Positions 1 through 9,728 are shown, numbered from the stretch's first letter. The stretch is 64,000 nt of DNA from Rhodoferax sp. (GCA_031291305.1 JARLJH010000010.1:1-64000), one strand, 5' to 3'. The notes: generated from the letters alone by a model not told the origin. Translations and numbers: made by a program.

Positions 1-53
1 CCTGATAGAAAAAGAAGCCAAGAGAAACCAAGCCCAAAAACCGGGCACCGTAA

Positions 54-338
54 ACTTCCAGCTTTAACCCGGTCAAGCCACCAGTCAGAAGTTCTCAACT
101 TCCTCCGCCTTCAGGCTCATACCTGGATTGGAAAATACTCTCGGTTATCCAGTTGGGCAAGAGTCTGGGCTTTGCCATCGTGGCAGAAGGTGTTGAAGAA
201 GAAAAACATGTTGCGATTCTCGCTGCCATGGGTTGCAACTATGCTCAAGGCTTCTGGTTTTCCCGGCCGCAAGACGAGACGACCGTGCTGAAACTCATCG
301 CACAGGCCAACGGTGTTATTCCGGCGCACAAACTATGA
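54..338 (+). pseudogene. 3' fragment of an EAL-domain (c-di-GMP phosphodiesterase) gene
   Basis: The reading frame from about residue 30 onward matches the end of an EAL domain: GKSLGF..VAEGVE, then CNYAQGFWFSRP, the usual last strand and loop. EAL domains are about 240 residues and hydrolyse cyclic di-GMP, but only about 65 recognisable residues remain. The in-frame sequence upstream (54-150) is proline-rich and unlike EAL, and an in-frame stop lies at 51-53. No frame of bases 1-150 continues the domain. I infer a truncated relic rather than a gene that merely crosses the window edge. A TTG at 153 could start a short protein, but it would lack every catalytic metal ligand. Confidence 0.6.
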
Positions 339-363
339 ACTGAAGTGGCACACAAATTTGCTA

Positions 364-400
364 CAAAAAAAGCCCGACACCCTTGCAGGCATCAGGCTTT
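364..400 (-). terminator. Rho-independent terminator of the adk operon
   Basis: Read on the minus strand, AAGCCTGA pairs with TCGGGCTT around a 14-base loop and is followed by seven T. It lies 20 bases past the adk stop, so it ends the exbB-to-adk transcript. Confidence 0.7.
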
Positions 401-420
401 CTGGAATCGGGTCAACTGGG

Positions 421-1110
<690 letters not shown>

Positions 1111-1206
1111 TCAATACCAGCACCAATCCCCCAACGGTTCATGGCATGGTTTATCAGCGCAGAAGAATAGCATGCGCGACCTGCCTTGCGCCTTACACGC
1201 TGCGCT

Positions 1207-1956
1207 TCAGAGCGCAAACAATTGGCGTACCCGAGCCAGGTCTTCAGGTGTGTCCACACCCGCAGCGGGGGCGCAGTCAGTGACATGCACAGCGATGCGG
1301 TAGCCGTGCCACAGCGCACGCAGTTGCTCCAGCGACTCGGTCAATTCGATCGGGGCCTGACTCATCGTCGGGAACTGGCGCAGGAAACCAACCCGGTAAC
1401 CGTAGATGCCAATGTGTCGAAGCGGGGCAGGGTGTGGCAACTGTTCTGGCGCGTCGCGCGGGTAGGCGATAGGCGAACGGCTGAAGTACAGGCCCATGTT
1501 CTGCGCGTCCAGCACCACCTTGACGACGTTCGGGTTGTGAAATTCAGCTACAGAGCTAATAGCGTGTGCTGCAGTGCTCATCTGGGCTTGCGGCGTATTT
1601 TGTAACAACGTGGCAACGGCGGCGACCAGCCCGGGGTCGATCAGCGGCTCGTCACCCTGCACGTTGACCACGATCTCATCGTCAGCCAGACCGAGCAGGG
1701 CGCAAGCTTCAGCCAGGCGGTCCGAGCCAGAGGGGTGATCGATGCGTGTGAGCACGGCGTCCACACCATGCAGCTGGCAGGCGGCAACAATCTCAGGGCT
1801 GTCAGCGGCCACAACCACGCGCGGTTTGGTGCCATCGATGGACAGCACCCGCTGCGCCACGCGCACAACCATCGGTGTACCCGCAATGTCGGCCAGCGGC
1901 TTGTTGGGCAGGCGCGTGGACGCCAGCCGCGCCGGGATCAGGACTGTGAAGCTCAA
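1207..1956 (-). CDS. kdsB: 3-deoxy-manno-octulosonate cytidylyltransferase (CMP-Kdo synthetase)
   Basis: Activates Kdo as CMP-Kdo for the lipopolysaccharide inner core. The N-terminus [20 protein letters not shown] is the nucleotide-binding signature; NVQGDEPLI (about residue 98) and [10 protein letters not shown] follow. The 249-residue protein is normal length if translation starts at TTG 1956, where TTGA overlaps the TGA stop of the Trm112-like gene (1953-1955), suggesting translational coupling. The frame is open further upstream but that extension overlaps the neighbour and lacks homology. The stretch HAISSVA (about 1545-1570) resembles the dispersed repeat of this genome (GCTA..TAGC) and sits just before FHNPNVVKV. 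Operon partner of lpxK. Confidence 0.93.
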   Translation of the reverse strand: MSFTVLIPARLASTRLPNKPLADIAGTPMVVRVAQRVLSIDGTKPRVVVAADSPEIVAACQLHGVDAVLTRIDHPSGSDRLAEACALLGLADDEIVVNVQGDEPLIDPGLVAAVATLLQNTPQAQMSTAAHAISSVAEFHNPNVVKVVLDAQNMGLYFSRSPIAYPRDAPEQLPHPAPLRHIGIYGYRVGFLRQFPTMSQAPIELTESLEQLRALWHGYRIAVHVTDCAPAAGVDTPEDLARVRQLFAL

Positions 1957-2135
1957 AGACCGATTTCCTCGTCGGTGAGGGGCCGGGCTTCGTTTTCGAG
2001 CAGGATCGGGATGTCGTCGCGCACCGGGTAGGCCAGCCGAGCGCTGCGCGAGATGAGTTCTTGCGTCTCGCGCTTGTATTCCAGTGGGCCTTTGGTAACG
2101 GGGCAAACCAGCAGTTCAAGTAGTCGTGTGTCCAT
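1953..2135 (-). CDS. Trm112-family small protein (YcaR-like)
   Basis: A 60-residue protein beginning [20 protein letters not shown]. The CPVTKGPL segment and the later [15 protein letters not shown] are the hallmarks of the Trm112/UPF0434 family, found next to lpxK and kdsB in many proteobacteria. Its biochemical role in bacteria is not settled; eukaryotic Trm112 activates methyltransferases. The usual second zinc cysteine pair is missing (RSARLAYPV instead of CxxC), as in many bacterial members. I chose the internal ATG at 2135 because the nine codons before it (MRLRSYHHA) are not conserved. Confidence 0.88.
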   Translation of the reverse strand: MDTRLLELLVCPVTKGPLEYKRETQELISRSARLAYPVRDDIPILLENEARPLTDEEIGL

Positions 2136-2152
2136 GGCGTGATGATAGCTTC

Positions 2153-3166
2153 TCAGGCGCACGTGAGGTGGGCCAGCAGGGTGTCCACGTGGGCGTCAAA
2201 TGCGCTCCAAAATTCGTTGGGCAATACCGAGATGAGTGGCACAGCCAGCGCGTCCGGGCACTGGAGCCACAGTTTGACTGCATCCTTTTCAGTACAAATC
2301 AGCCTGTAGCCCTTGTATTCACTTGGCAAGAAGCTGTTGAAATCATAGTGATCCGGTAGTGCCAGTGTGCGCACGGGGTTCAAACCCTTGTCATGCAGCA
2401 TGTTGAAAAATGCTTCGGGCCGGGCAATCGCGGCCAGCGCAAGCAGGGGCGTGCTGGTAAGCGAATCCAGCGGTACTTTTTCGCCGCTGCTGGTGACCGC
2501 GTAGTTGGCCAGCGTGCGTTGTGTGCGGATGCCTTCGAACGCGGGCTCAATGCCAGTGCGCAGCACCAGGTCCAGCTGGCGCGGCCAGGGTTCACGCAAC
2601 GGGCCAGCGGGCAGCAAAAAGCCGTTACCCACGCCACGGTCATCAAACACGCCGATTTCCAGATCACGCTGCAGTTGTAGGTGCTGCAGACCGTCGTCAC
2701 TCAAGATGATTTGCGTTTGCGGGTGGCGCGCCAGCAGCGCTCGGGCCGCCTGAACCCGCTGGTCTGCCACAAAAACGGGAGCGCCCGTGCGCCTGTGAAT
2801 CAGTGCAGGCTCGTCGCCGACCTCCTGTGCAGTGCGGTCGGGTGTGACCTCCAGACAGCCCGGTGTACTGCGCCCGTAGCCGCGCGAGATCACCCCGACG
2901 CGGACGCCGCGCAGTTGCAGATGCTCTGCCAGCGCCATCACCACCGGGGTTTTTCCCGCACCACCAGCCACCACATTGCCAACCACCACCACTGGAACGG
3001 CTACGCGGCTGGTTGTCAGAACTCCCAGGTCATACAGCCCTTTACGGGCGGTGACCAACAGACGGTAAAGCAGGGAAATTGGCCACAATGCCCACGCCAG
3101 CGGACCGCGCTGCATCCAGGCGCGCAAAAGGGTCTGCTGCCAGGCGGGCGTGTGGTGGGGAGCCAT
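2153..3166 (-). CDS. lpxK: Tetraacyldisaccharide 4'-kinase
   Basis: Phosphorylates the 4' position of the lipid A disaccharide precursor at the inner membrane. An N-terminal hydrophobic helix (about residues 22-40, [20 protein letters not shown]) precedes the P-loop [16 protein letters not shown] near residue 65. [18 protein letters not shown] carries the catalytic Asp/His region. From ATG 3166 the protein has 337 residues, close to the usual 330. An in-frame GTG at 3202 would add 12 residues but has no ribosome binding site, whereas AAGG precedes 3166. It follows exbD closely and precedes the Trm112-like gene. Confidence 0.95.
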   Translation of the reverse strand: MAPHHTPAWQQTLLRAWMQRGPLAWALWPISLLYRLLVTARKGLYDLGVLTTSRVAVPVVVVGNVVAGGAGKTPVVMALAEHLQLRGVRVGVISRGYGRSTPGCLEVTPDRTAQEVGDEPALIHRRTGAPVFVADQRVQAARALLARHPQTQIILSDDGLQHLQLQRDLEIGVFDDRGVGNGFLLPAGPLREPWPRQLDLVLRTGIEPAFEGIRTQRTLANYAVTSSGEKVPLDSLTSTPLLALAAIARPEAFFNMLHDKGLNPVRTLALPDHYDFNSFLPSEYKGYRLICTEKDAVKLWLQCPDALAVPLISVLPNEFWSAFDAHVDTLLAHLTCA

Positions 3167-3208
3167 GGAGCAGCCTTGCGGCGGGTGAGATGCTTTCGGC
3201 ACTGACGG

Positions 3209-3637
3209 TTAGTTGGCCTCGCCAGCGCTGGACGATTGGGTCGCAAAGGTGATCTGCGTCAGGCCTGCGCGTCTGGCAGCTTCCATCACGGTGATCACCG
3301 ACTGGTGGCGTGCTGCAGCGTCGGCGTAAATGATGACCACCGACTCGCTGCCAGCCTTGGCACCGGCCTTTAGCGCCTCGGCCAGTTCGCCCAAGCTGCG
3401 ACCCATCACAGGTTGTCTGTTGACGCTGTAATTACCCTCGCTGCTGACCGACACCAGCACCTCTTTGGGGTAGTCGCGCTGTGCTTCGGTGTCGGCTACC
3501 GGTAGCCGGAGCTGCATTTCTGTGAACTTGCTGTAGGTGGTGGAGAGCATCAAAAATATCAAAATCACCAGCAGCACGTCGATGAACGGGATCAGATTGA
3601 TCTCCGGCTCCTCTTTGGGGCGGGGGCGAAAGTTCAT
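3209..3637 (-). CDS. exbD: Biopolymer transport protein ExbD/TolR
   Basis: Inner-membrane proton-channel partner that energises TonB- or Tol-type transport. The 142 residues start MNFRPRPKEEPEINLIPFIDVLLVILIFLM, with a single membrane helix at about 17-36. The essential Asp (FIDVLLVILIF) lies at its start. The periplasmic domain follows, with IYADAAARHQSVITVMEAARRAGL matching the family C-terminus. It is six bases downstream of exbB. No tonB gene is visible beside it, so the receptor system served cannot be told from here. Confidence 0.93.
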   Translation of the reverse strand: MNFRPRPKEEPEINLIPFIDVLLVILIFLMLSTTYSKFTEMQLRLPVADTEAQRDYPKEVLVSVSSEGNYSVNRQPVMGRSLGELAEALKAGAKAGSESVVIIYADAAARHQSVITVMEAARRAGLTQITFATQSSSAGEAN

Positions 3638-3643
3638 GTTGGC

Positions 3644-4276
3644 TCAACCTAATTTGCGCAGGCTGCTCAGATGGCGTGCCAAACGCTCAGCGGCCAGCTC
3701 CAATGTCAGTAAATATTCATCGACCCGGGCGCGAAAGTAGCGCCAGAAAATCAGTGAAGGGATCGCCACGATCAGGCCAAACGCTGTGTTGTACAACGCC
3801 ACCGAGATGCCGTGCGCCAGTTGCGCCGGGTTACCTCCGGTAGCTCCTGAGGGTGTTTGCGAGCCAAAAATCTCGATCATGCCAACCACCGTGCCAAACA
3901 GACCCATCAGCGGCGCTGCCGAGGCGATGGTGGCCAGCGCGCTCAGGTAGCGCTCCAGCCGGTGTGCCACCAGGCGGCCCGAGCCCTCCATACCAGCGCG
4001 TAATTCTTCGTCGCTGCAGCGCGGGTTGATGGTCAGCATGCGCAGGCCGCTGGCCAGCACCTCACCCATCGCCGAATTCTTCTCCAGTTGGTTGATGACA
4101 TCTGGACCAGGAACACCCATGCGGGTCACGGTTATTACCTCGTCGAGCAGTTTGGGGGGGGCCACTTTGGCGACCTTGAGACTGATAAAACGCTCAATGA
4201 CCAGCGCCAGTGCCAAGATGGAGCAGGCGATCAAAGGCCAGATAGGCCAGCCTGCGGCTTGTATGATGGAAAACAA
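3644..4276 (-). CDS. exbB: Biopolymer transport protein ExbB/TolQ (MotA/TolQ/ExbB proton channel)
   Basis: Forms the proton-conducting pentamer with ExbD. The 210-residue protein has three membrane helices, at about 12-32, 110-135 and 155-177. The MotA/TolQ signature LATIASAAPLMGLFGTVVGMI precedes the second block, and ALYNTAFGLIVAIPSLIFW forms the third helix. It is the first gene of the exbB-exbD-lpxK-Trm112-kdsB-adk series, all on the minus strand with short gaps, an arrangement common in Burkholderiales. Confidence 0.94.
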   Translation of the reverse strand: MFSIIQAAGWPIWPLIACSILALALVIERFISLKVAKVAPPKLLDEVITVTRMGVPGPDVINQLEKNSAMGEVLASGLRMLTINPRCSDEELRAGMEGSGRLVAHRLERYLSALATIASAAPLMGLFGTVVGMIEIFGSQTPSGATGGNPAQLAHGISVALYNTAFGLIVAIPSLIFWRYFRARVDEYLLTLELAAERLARHLSSLRKLG

Positions 4277-4601
4277 ATTGGGACTCCGCTCATGAAAATG
4301 CTCCGCAGATTATGGCGCAGCCCCTGATCAGTCCTGTCCGGCCCAATCCCTCTGATTCGCACAATTTCTGTGGATAACTTTGTGGAGAAACCCCTGCGGA
4401 AGTGACCGCCAGCGGCGTGCAGCATGGCTTTTATTAGGTTGATTAAAATTTAAGCAGTTAAAAATACAATGAAATCAACAGGTTACGCCGATATCTCGAG
4501 GGTGTTCGCTACTTTTTTGGGGGCTATGCTGACTCTGCAAGATTGTGGACGACTTGTCTTTACAAAAATTGACAAAAGTAGTTTGTCAAGGGGTTTCGGT
4601 C
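4277..4601. other. Divergent intergenic region exbB / xseA
   Basis: 325 bases between two divergent genes. It must hold both promoters. Two DnaA-box-like nonamers stand at 4369-4389. The segment 4430-4560 is AT-rich. No small gene is convincing here. Confidence 0.6.
4369..4389 (+). promoter_or_regulatory. Paired DnaA-box-like sites
   Basis: TGTGGATAA (4369-4377) is the exact reverse complement of the consensus TTATCCACA, and TGTGGAGAA (4381-4389) is one base off. The two share orientation at a 12-base period. Only two sites are present and dnaA/dnaN are absent, so this is not taken as an origin. Confidence 0.4.
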
Positions 4602-5948
4602 ATGTTTAGCATGAAAAACACCCAGGAAAAACCCTTGATCTGGCAGGTGGGTGCATTGTGCCGAGCGATTGCTGATGCCTTGCAGGCGCGCTTTAACCCG
4701 GTGGTGGTGCGTGGTGAGTTGTCGGGCTTTTCGCGCGCGGCCAGCGGTCACTGCTATTTCACATTGAAAGACGCCACTGGCCAACTGCGCTGTGCCATGT
4801 TCAAGCGCGCCGCCACTGGATTGGCGTTTGCGCCGCGCGATGGTGAACTGGTTGAGGTGACTGGCAAACTGGGTGTTTACGAGCCGCGTGGTGATTTGCA
4901 ACTGATTGTGGAGAGCATGAGCCGCGCCGGCCAGGGCAGCCTATTTGAACAATTTCTGCAACTCAAAGCCAAGCTGGAGGCAGAAGGCTTGTTTGATGCG
5001 AGCCGCAAGCGCGCCTTGCCGATCATGCCGCGCTCCATTGGTCTGGTCACCTCGCTGGGGGCTGCCGCCTTGCATGACGTGGTGACAGCGCTGCAGCGGC
5101 GTGTGCCACACATTCCGGTGGTGCTGGTCCCAGCCTCGGTGCAGGGTGCACAGGCGGCGGGTGAATTGGTTCAGGCACTATCAAGTTTGTATCTGCTAGC
5201 CCATACAGATAAAGGGCTAGAGGGTGATTTTCCTTATAAAAAGGTGAGAGGCGTGGGGACCCCGCCGCCGGTGGATGTGATCTTGCTGGTGCGCGGTGGT
5301 GGTGCCATGGAAGACCTGTGGGCCTTCAATGACGAACAACTTGCCCGTGTGATCGCGCAAAGCCCGGTGCCAGTCGTGAGCGGTGTCGGGCACGAAACCG
5401 ACTTCACCATCGCCGATTTTGTGGCTGATCTGCGTGCCCCGACACCCACGGCTGCTGCTGAACTCGTGGCGCAACCGCGCGACGCCTGGCTGGGTGCGCT
5501 GGACGCGGTGCAGCGCCGCTTGCAGGATGCGCTGGTTCGCCGCTTGGACCGTCAAAGTCAACGCCTGGACACAATGTCCGCCAAGCTTGGGCGGCCTTCT
5601 GCCAGGCTGGCGGGCCAGCGCCTACGCCTGACCGGGTACGCGCAAAGCCTGCACAGCGCCACACGTCACAGTCTGCAGGCGCGTCAACAGCAGTTGGAGC
5701 GACTGGCTGCGCAGTTGCCGGTTGCATTACAACGCGGCCTGCAAGCGCAGGGGCAGCGCTTGGACCGTGCCACCCTGCGTCTGGAGTTGCTGGACCCGCA
5801 TCTGGTGCTACGGCGCGGTTATGCCTGGCTCAGCGACACGCATGGTCACGCCATTACCCGCGTTGGACAGGCGCACGCAGGGCAAGCATTGACAGCCACC
5901 CTCATGGACGGCACGGTTGATTTGACCGTTGGCGACCAAAAAGCCTGA
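4602..5948 (+). CDS. xseA: Exodeoxyribonuclease VII large subunit
   Basis: Large subunit of the nuclease that degrades single-stranded DNA to short oligonucleotides. The N-terminal OB fold is visible (VVVRGELSGFSRAASGHCYFTLKD), then the catalytic core with RPRSIGLVTS-like residues (MPRSIGLVTSLGAAALHDV) and LVRGGGAMEDLWAFNDE. The coiled-coil C-terminal part ends VDLTVGDQK. ATG 4602 is preceded by AAGGGG at a suitable distance. Length is 448 residues. An extra segment of about 25 residues (SSLYLLAHTDKG..) between ALS and PPPVDVILL coincides with a copy of the genome's dispersed repeat inserted in frame. xseB is not adjacent. Confidence 0.95.
   Translation: MFSMKNTQEKPLIWQVGALCRAIADALQARFNPVVVRGELSGFSRAASGHCYFTLKDATGQLRCAMFKRAATGLAFAPRDGELVEVTGKLGVYEPRGDLQLIVESMSRAGQGSLFEQFLQLKAKLEAEGLFDASRKRALPIMPRSIGLVTSLGAAALHDVVTALQRRVPHIPVVLVPASVQGAQAAGELVQALSSLYLLAHTDKGLEGDFPYKKVRGVGTPPPVDVILLVRGGGAMEDLWAFNDEQLARVIAQSPVPVVSGVGHETDFTIADFVADLRAPTPTAAAELVAQPRDAWLGALDAVQRRLQDALVRRLDRQSQRLDTMSAKLGRPSARLAGQRLRLTGYAQSLHSATRHSLQARQQQLERLAAQLPVALQRGLQAQGQRLDRATLRLELLDPHLVLRRGYAWLSDTHGHAITRVGQAHAGQALTATLMDGTVDLTVGDQKA
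5178..5247 (+). repeat. Dispersed palindromic repeat, copy inside xseA
   Basis: CTGCTAGCCCATACAGATAA and AAGGGCTAGAGG match the repeat found at 6635, 31176, 43676 and 54563. TAGCCC...GGGCTA is its palindromic core (5197-5220). It is read in frame and adds a non-conserved loop to the nuclease core. Confidence 0.7.
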
Positions 5949-5993
5949 AACTTCCTACAATTTGATCTTGCTCAACACACACCAGAGGAATTT

Positions 5994-6575
5994 ATGGAAC
6001 ACACCTTGCCCGCCCTGCCTTTTGCCATCGACGCCATGGCACCGTACTATTCCAAAGAAACGCTGGAATACCATCATGGCAAGCACCACAACGCTTATGT
6101 GGTCAACCTCAACAACCTGCAAAAAGGCACCGAGTTTGAAAGCATGACATTGGTGGACATCATCAAGAAGTCCAGTGGTGGCATCTACAACAACGCAGCC
6201 CAAATCTGGAACCACACCTTTTTCTGGAACTGCATGACCCCCAATGGCGGCGGTGAACCCACCGGCACTCTGGCGGCAGCCATCAACGCCAAGTGGGGCA
6301 GCTACGCCGCTTTCCGCGAAGCATTCGTCAAATCAGCCGTTGGCAATTTTGGTTCCGGCTGGACTTGGCTGGTGAAAAAGCCCGACGGCACGTTGGACAT
6401 CGTCAACATGGGCGCTGCCGGTACCCCCCTGACTACGGCTGACACCCCGGTGCTGACTGTGGACGTGTGGGAGCACGCCTATTACATTGACTATCGCAAT
6501 GCTCGTCCAAAGTTTGTCGAAACCTTCCTCGACAAGATGGTCAACTGGTCGTTTGCCCAGGCCAATTTCGCCTGA
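5994..6575 (+). CDS. sodB: Superoxide dismutase [Fe]
   Basis: Converts superoxide to oxygen and hydrogen peroxide in the cytoplasm. The 193-residue protein reads [36 protein letters not shown] from the start. Metal ligands are visible: His in LEYHHGKHH, His in WNHTFFWNC, and Asp/His in [22 protein letters not shown] is the typical substrate-channel strand. The FeSOD-type residue pattern ([18 protein letters not shown]) favours iron over manganese. AGAGGA precedes the ATG, and a strong terminator follows at 6596. Confidence 0.96.
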   Translation: MEHTLPALPFAIDAMAPYYSKETLEYHHGKHHNAYVVNLNNLQKGTEFESMTLVDIIKKSSGGIYNNAAQIWNHTFFWNCMTPNGGGEPTGTLAAAINAKWGSYAAFREAFVKSAVGNFGSGWTWLVKKPDGTLDIVNMGAAGTPLTTADTPVLTVDVWEHAYYIDYRNARPKFVETFLDKMVNWSFAQANFA

Positions 6576-6595
6576 GTTGACAAAACCCAGTCATG

Positions 6596-6623
6596 AAAAA
6601 GCCACCTTCGGGTGGCTTTTTTT
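6596..6623 (+). terminator. Terminator after sodB
   Basis: AAAAAGCCACC, a TTCG tetraloop, GGTGGC and seven T form a textbook intrinsic terminator 20 bases past the sodB stop. Confidence 0.9.
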
Positions 6624-6634
6624 ATAAGTTTTTT

Positions 6635-6686
6635 TGACCTCTAGCCCAGGTGCAATAAAGGCTAGTAGCAATTATTTCAATAGCAT
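6635..6686 (-). repeat. Dispersed palindromic repeat copy
   Basis: TGACCTCTAGCCC...GGCTAGTAGC followed by TTTCAATAGC is a copy of the genome-wide repeat. It fills the gap between sodB and the DUF192 gene and may add to termination. Confidence 0.65.
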
Positions 6687-7132
6687 CACTGGCTACCAAA
6701 CGCCTCGCCACCGAGCTTGATGCCCGCCTTGAGGCCTTTCTTCTGGAACCAGCCCTGGTTCATCTCCAACACAAAGCGCACTTCTTTGGCCGAGCAGTGC
6801 GAGTTGGTGGTCTGTGGCTTCATGTCTTCCATGTTGACGATGGTGCCGTCGTCGGCCACAAAAGCGGCGGTCAATGGCAGGACCGTGTTTTTCATCCAGA
6901 AGCATTGCTCGCCCGGGCGCTCAAACACAAACAGCATACCTTCGCCTTGAGGCATTTTCTGGCGGAACATCAGTCCGATTTCACGCTGCTCGGGCGTGGC
7001 CGCCACCTGGGTGTCGATCAGGTACATGCCTGCGCTGATCTTGGTGCGCGGCAGATCGAGCTGCGGACTGCCCTGGGCCAGCACAGCGCTTGTGAAGGCG
7101 CAGGCAAAGAAGATGGAGAGGATTTTTTTCAT
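6686..7132 (-). CDS. Exported DUF192 protein
   Basis: 148 residues from ATG 7132. The first 19 or so (MKKILSIFFACAFTSAVLA) form a signal peptide, so the protein is periplasmic. The DUF192 domain follows: EIGLMFRQKMPQGEGMLFVF, CFWMKNTVLPLTAAFV and EVRFVLEMNQGWFQKKGLKAG are its conserved blocks. The family's function is unknown. Six further upstream codons (MRENGG) are possible, but the later ATG begins the signal peptide properly. Its stop lies at the edge of a repeat copy. Confidence 0.88.
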   Translation of the reverse strand: MKKILSIFFACAFTSAVLAQGSPQLDLPRTKISAGMYLIDTQVAATPEQREIGLMFRQKMPQGEGMLFVFERPGEQCFWMKNTVLPLTAAFVADDGTIVNMEDMKPQTTNSHCSAKEVRFVLEMNQGWFQKKGLKAGIKLGGEAFGSQ

Positions 7133-7315
7133 GCCACCATTTTCACGCAAAAGCGCGGGAGCTGGTGCAGGCCAAAAACGTTTGGTCTCAAGCGGGTGAT
7201 GGCCCTCTGTCGTGGGTTTTGAAGGCGATGGTTCATCTATTCAGACTAGAATGAATTTGCGGCTTTGTTCGAGTGTATGAGCCATTTTTTGATCCATCCA
7301 AGGAGACTTATTTCC

Positions 7316-8569
7316 ATGTACCAGCACATCACCGTGCCCTCTGAAGGCCAGAAAATTACAGTTAACGCCGACTATTCGTTGAACGTGCCCGATCAACCCA
7401 TCATCCCGTTCATTGAAGGAGATGGCACGGGTTTTGACATCACTCCGGTGATGATCAAGGTGGTGGATGCGGCGGTTGCCAAGGCCTACGGTGGCAAGAA
7501 AAAGATCCACTGGATGGAAGTTTATGCGGGTGAGAAGTCCACCAAGATCTACGGCCCTGATGTCTGGCTGCCTGAAGAAACGTTGGCCGCACTGCGCGAA
7601 TACGTAGTGTCCATCAAGGGTCCGCTGACCACCCCCGTGGGCGGTGGCATTCGCTCGCTGAATGTCGCATTGCGCCAGGAGCTTGACCTGTACGTTTGCC
7701 TGCGCCCGATCCAGTATTTTGAGGGTGTTCCCAGCCCGGTGAAAGAGCCGCAAAAGACCAACATGGTCATCTTCCGCGAGAACTCGGAAGACATTTATGC
7801 GGGTATCGAATTTGAGGCCGAGTCACCCAAGGCGAAAAAGCTCATCAAGTTCCTGCAAGAGGAGATGGGTGTCACCAAGATCCGTTTCCCCAACACCTCG
7901 GGCATTGGCATCAAACCGGTTTCGATTGAGGGCACTGAGCGACTGATGCGTAAGGCCATCCAGTACGCTATTGACAACGACAAGCCCAGTGTGACCATCG
8001 TGCACAAGGGCAACATCATGAAGTTCACCGAGGGTGGATTCCGTGACTGGGCTTATGGTCTGGCGCAAAAAGAGTTCGGTGCAGAGCTGATTGATGGCGG
8101 CCCATGGTGTAGTTTCAAAAATCCCAAGACCGGTAAAACCATCACGGTCAAGGACGTCATTGCTGACGCCTTCTTGCAGCAGATTTTGTTGCGCCCGGCT
8201 GAATACAGTGTGATCGCCACGTTGAACCTGAACGGTGACTATGTCTCTGACGCGCTGGCCGCGCAGGTAGGTGGCATCGGCATTGCTCCGGGCGCCAATT
8301 TGTCAGACTCGGTGGCCTGCTTTGAAGCCACTCACGGCACCGCCCCCAAGTACGCCGGTAAAGACTATGTGAACCCGGGTTCAGAAATTCTGTCGGCTGA
8401 AATGATGCTGCGTCACATGGGCTGGATTGAGGCCGCTGATGCCATCATTCACTCTATGGAACGCTCCATCAAGAGCAAGAAGGTCACTTATGACTTTGCC
8501 CGCCTGATGGAAGGCGCGACGCAAGTGAGCTGCTCAGGATTCGGCCAAGTCATGATTGACCACATGTAA
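7316..8569 (+). CDS. icd: Isocitrate dehydrogenase [NADP]
   Basis: Oxidatively decarboxylates isocitrate to 2-oxoglutarate in the TCA cycle. The 417-residue protein matches the E. coli-type dimeric enzyme: [17 protein letters not shown] near residue 27, the substrate site [33 protein letters not shown], and the NADP-selecting region [17 protein letters not shown]. The Ser-containing IRSLNV segment is the phosphorylation loop in enterics. AAGGAG stands 10 bases before ATG 7316; a longer frame upstream to 7265 is not conserved. A terminator follows at 8608. Confidence 0.97.
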   Translation: MYQHITVPSEGQKITVNADYSLNVPDQPIIPFIEGDGTGFDITPVMIKVVDAAVAKAYGGKKKIHWMEVYAGEKSTKIYGPDVWLPEETLAALREYVVSIKGPLTTPVGGGIRSLNVALRQELDLYVCLRPIQYFEGVPSPVKEPQKTNMVIFRENSEDIYAGIEFEAESPKAKKLIKFLQEEMGVTKIRFPNTSGIGIKPVSIEGTERLMRKAIQYAIDNDKPSVTIVHKGNIMKFTEGGFRDWAYGLAQKEFGAELIDGGPWCSFKNPKTGKTITVKDVIADAFLQQILLRPAEYSVIATLNLNGDYVSDALAAQVGGIGIAPGANLSDSVACFEATHGTAPKYAGKDYVNPGSEILSAEMMLRHMGWIEAADAIIHSMERSIKSKKVTYDFARLMEGATQVSCSGFGQVMIDHM

Positions 8570-8607
8570 GTGACAGCCAGCAGCGCTAGCGTTGCTGATT
8601 TAAAGAG

Positions 8608-8631
8608 GCCCGGCTTCGATCGGGCTTTTTT
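8608..8631 (+). terminator. Terminator after icd
   Basis: GCCCG, an eight-base loop, CGGGC and six T. Confidence 0.88.
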
Positions 8632-8664
8632 GTGGGTTTGGTGGGGCGATCAGCGGGTCGGGGT

Positions 8665-9597
8665 TCAGGGTTTTTCGCGTAGTAAATCCATCAACAAACC
8701 ATGACGCAAACCGCCTAGAGACTGCTCCATCCGGGTGATGCTCAGCAGACTGAATAGTGCCCGCAAAATGCTCAGGCCGCCACCGATGATGGCCTTGCGG
8801 TCTTCTCTCAGGCCCGCCATGCTGAGTTGACCCGCACTGTGTGCTGCCAGTAATTTCTCCAGCAACCAGTTCAGCCCGTCATGGCTAACATAGCCTGCAG
8901 GCCATCCGGCAGCGGTCAGCACATCCACCACGGCGTTGACAGTGCCCGCCGAGCCGTAGGCCACATCCCACTGGTTTGGGGAACAAAATGTGCACGCAGG
9001 CGCCAGCACTGATCGGGCGGCAGTTTCTGCTGCAGCGAAAGCCTCCGCGCTGAGGTGGCCTTCGGGGAAGTAGCACATCGACCACATCACGCTACCTACC
9101 GGGTAGGATGCCAGGTGCTGCTGGTACATGCCTGTGCCCACAATGAGTTCGGTAGAGCGCCCGCCAATGTCAATCACCAAGCGGTGCTCAGGCGTGTCGG
9201 GCAGGGTTTGCGCCACACCCTGGTAAATCAGGCGTGCTTCTTCGTCGCCAGAAATTGTCTGTATCCTGAAACCTAGCAAGTTGCTGGCCTGGTTCAGAAA
9301 ATCGTCGCGGTTGCTGGCTTCACGCAAGGTTTGTGTGGCGACGGCGCTGACAGTCTGTGGGTGAAAAGTCCGTAGCTGTTCGCCAAAGCGGCTAAGACAG
9401 TCCCAGCCTTTTTGCATGGCCTGCCGCGTCAAACGAGACTGACCGTCGAGTCCGTTGCCTAGGCGCACCGTTTCTTTGAAGTAGTTCGCACGGCGGAACT
9501 GCCTGCCATCTGAATGACCCATTTCAAGGCGAAAACTGTTGGAGCCCAAATCCACGACAGCCAGGCGTGTTCCATCTTGCATATTGATTTTTGTCAT
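8665..9597 (-). CDS. Ppx/GppA family phosphatase (short form)
   Basis: Hydrolyses polyphosphate or pppGpp in characterised relatives. The sugar-kinase/actin fold is clear: LAVVDLGSNSFRLEM is the phosphate-1 motif, and VIDIGGRSTELIVG the second (around residue 130). AYGSAGTVNAVVDVL and IIGGGLSILRALF follow. At about 310 residues it is the two-domain form without the C-terminal HD-like domain of E. coli Ppx, so the substrate cannot be assigned. It is divergent from pstS across a Pho box, which suits a role in phosphate economy. The start is chosen at ATG 9597; 9582 is also possible. Confidence 0.9.
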   Translation of the reverse strand: MTKINMQDGTRLAVVDLGSNSFRLEMGHSDGRQFRRANYFKETVRLGNGLDGQSRLTRQAMQKGWDCLSRFGEQLRTFHPQTVSAVATQTLREASNRDDFLNQASNLLGFRIQTISGDEEARLIYQGVAQTLPDTPEHRLVIDIGGRSTELIVGTGMYQQHLASYPVGSVMWSMCYFPEGHLSAEAFAAAETAARSVLAPACTFCSPNQWDVAYGSAGTVNAVVDVLTAAGWPAGYVSHDGLNWLLEKLLAAHSAGQLSMAGLREDRKAIIGGGLSILRALFSLLSITRMEQSLGGLRHGLLMDLLREKP

Positions 9598-9638
9598 CTT
9601 GAACTGGCGCCAGCATAGCATTTGCCTACACTCATGGC

Positions 9639-9667
9639 TTGTCACAATGTTGACACATGAATGTCGT
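9639..9667 (+). promoter_or_regulatory. Pho box (three 7-bp repeats at 11-bp spacing)
   Basis: TTGTCAC (9639), TTGACAC (9650) and ATGTCGT (9661) are spaced exactly 11 bases apart, the layout of PhoB binding units. The box lies 62 bases before the pstS start and between pstS and the divergent Ppx/GppA gene, so PhoB from 14308 is the expected activator. Confidence 0.75.
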
Positions 9668-9728
9668 AAATTCCAATCCGGTTGAACGCTGGTGGTTCAA
9701 TTTGTTTATTTTTACCAAAGGATTCTTC

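Noticed and set aside
4369-4389. Replication origin
   Set aside because: Only two DnaA-like boxes and no origin-associated genes nearby.
9657-9728. Upstream start for pstS
   Set aside because: Would begin within the Pho box and spoil the signal peptide.
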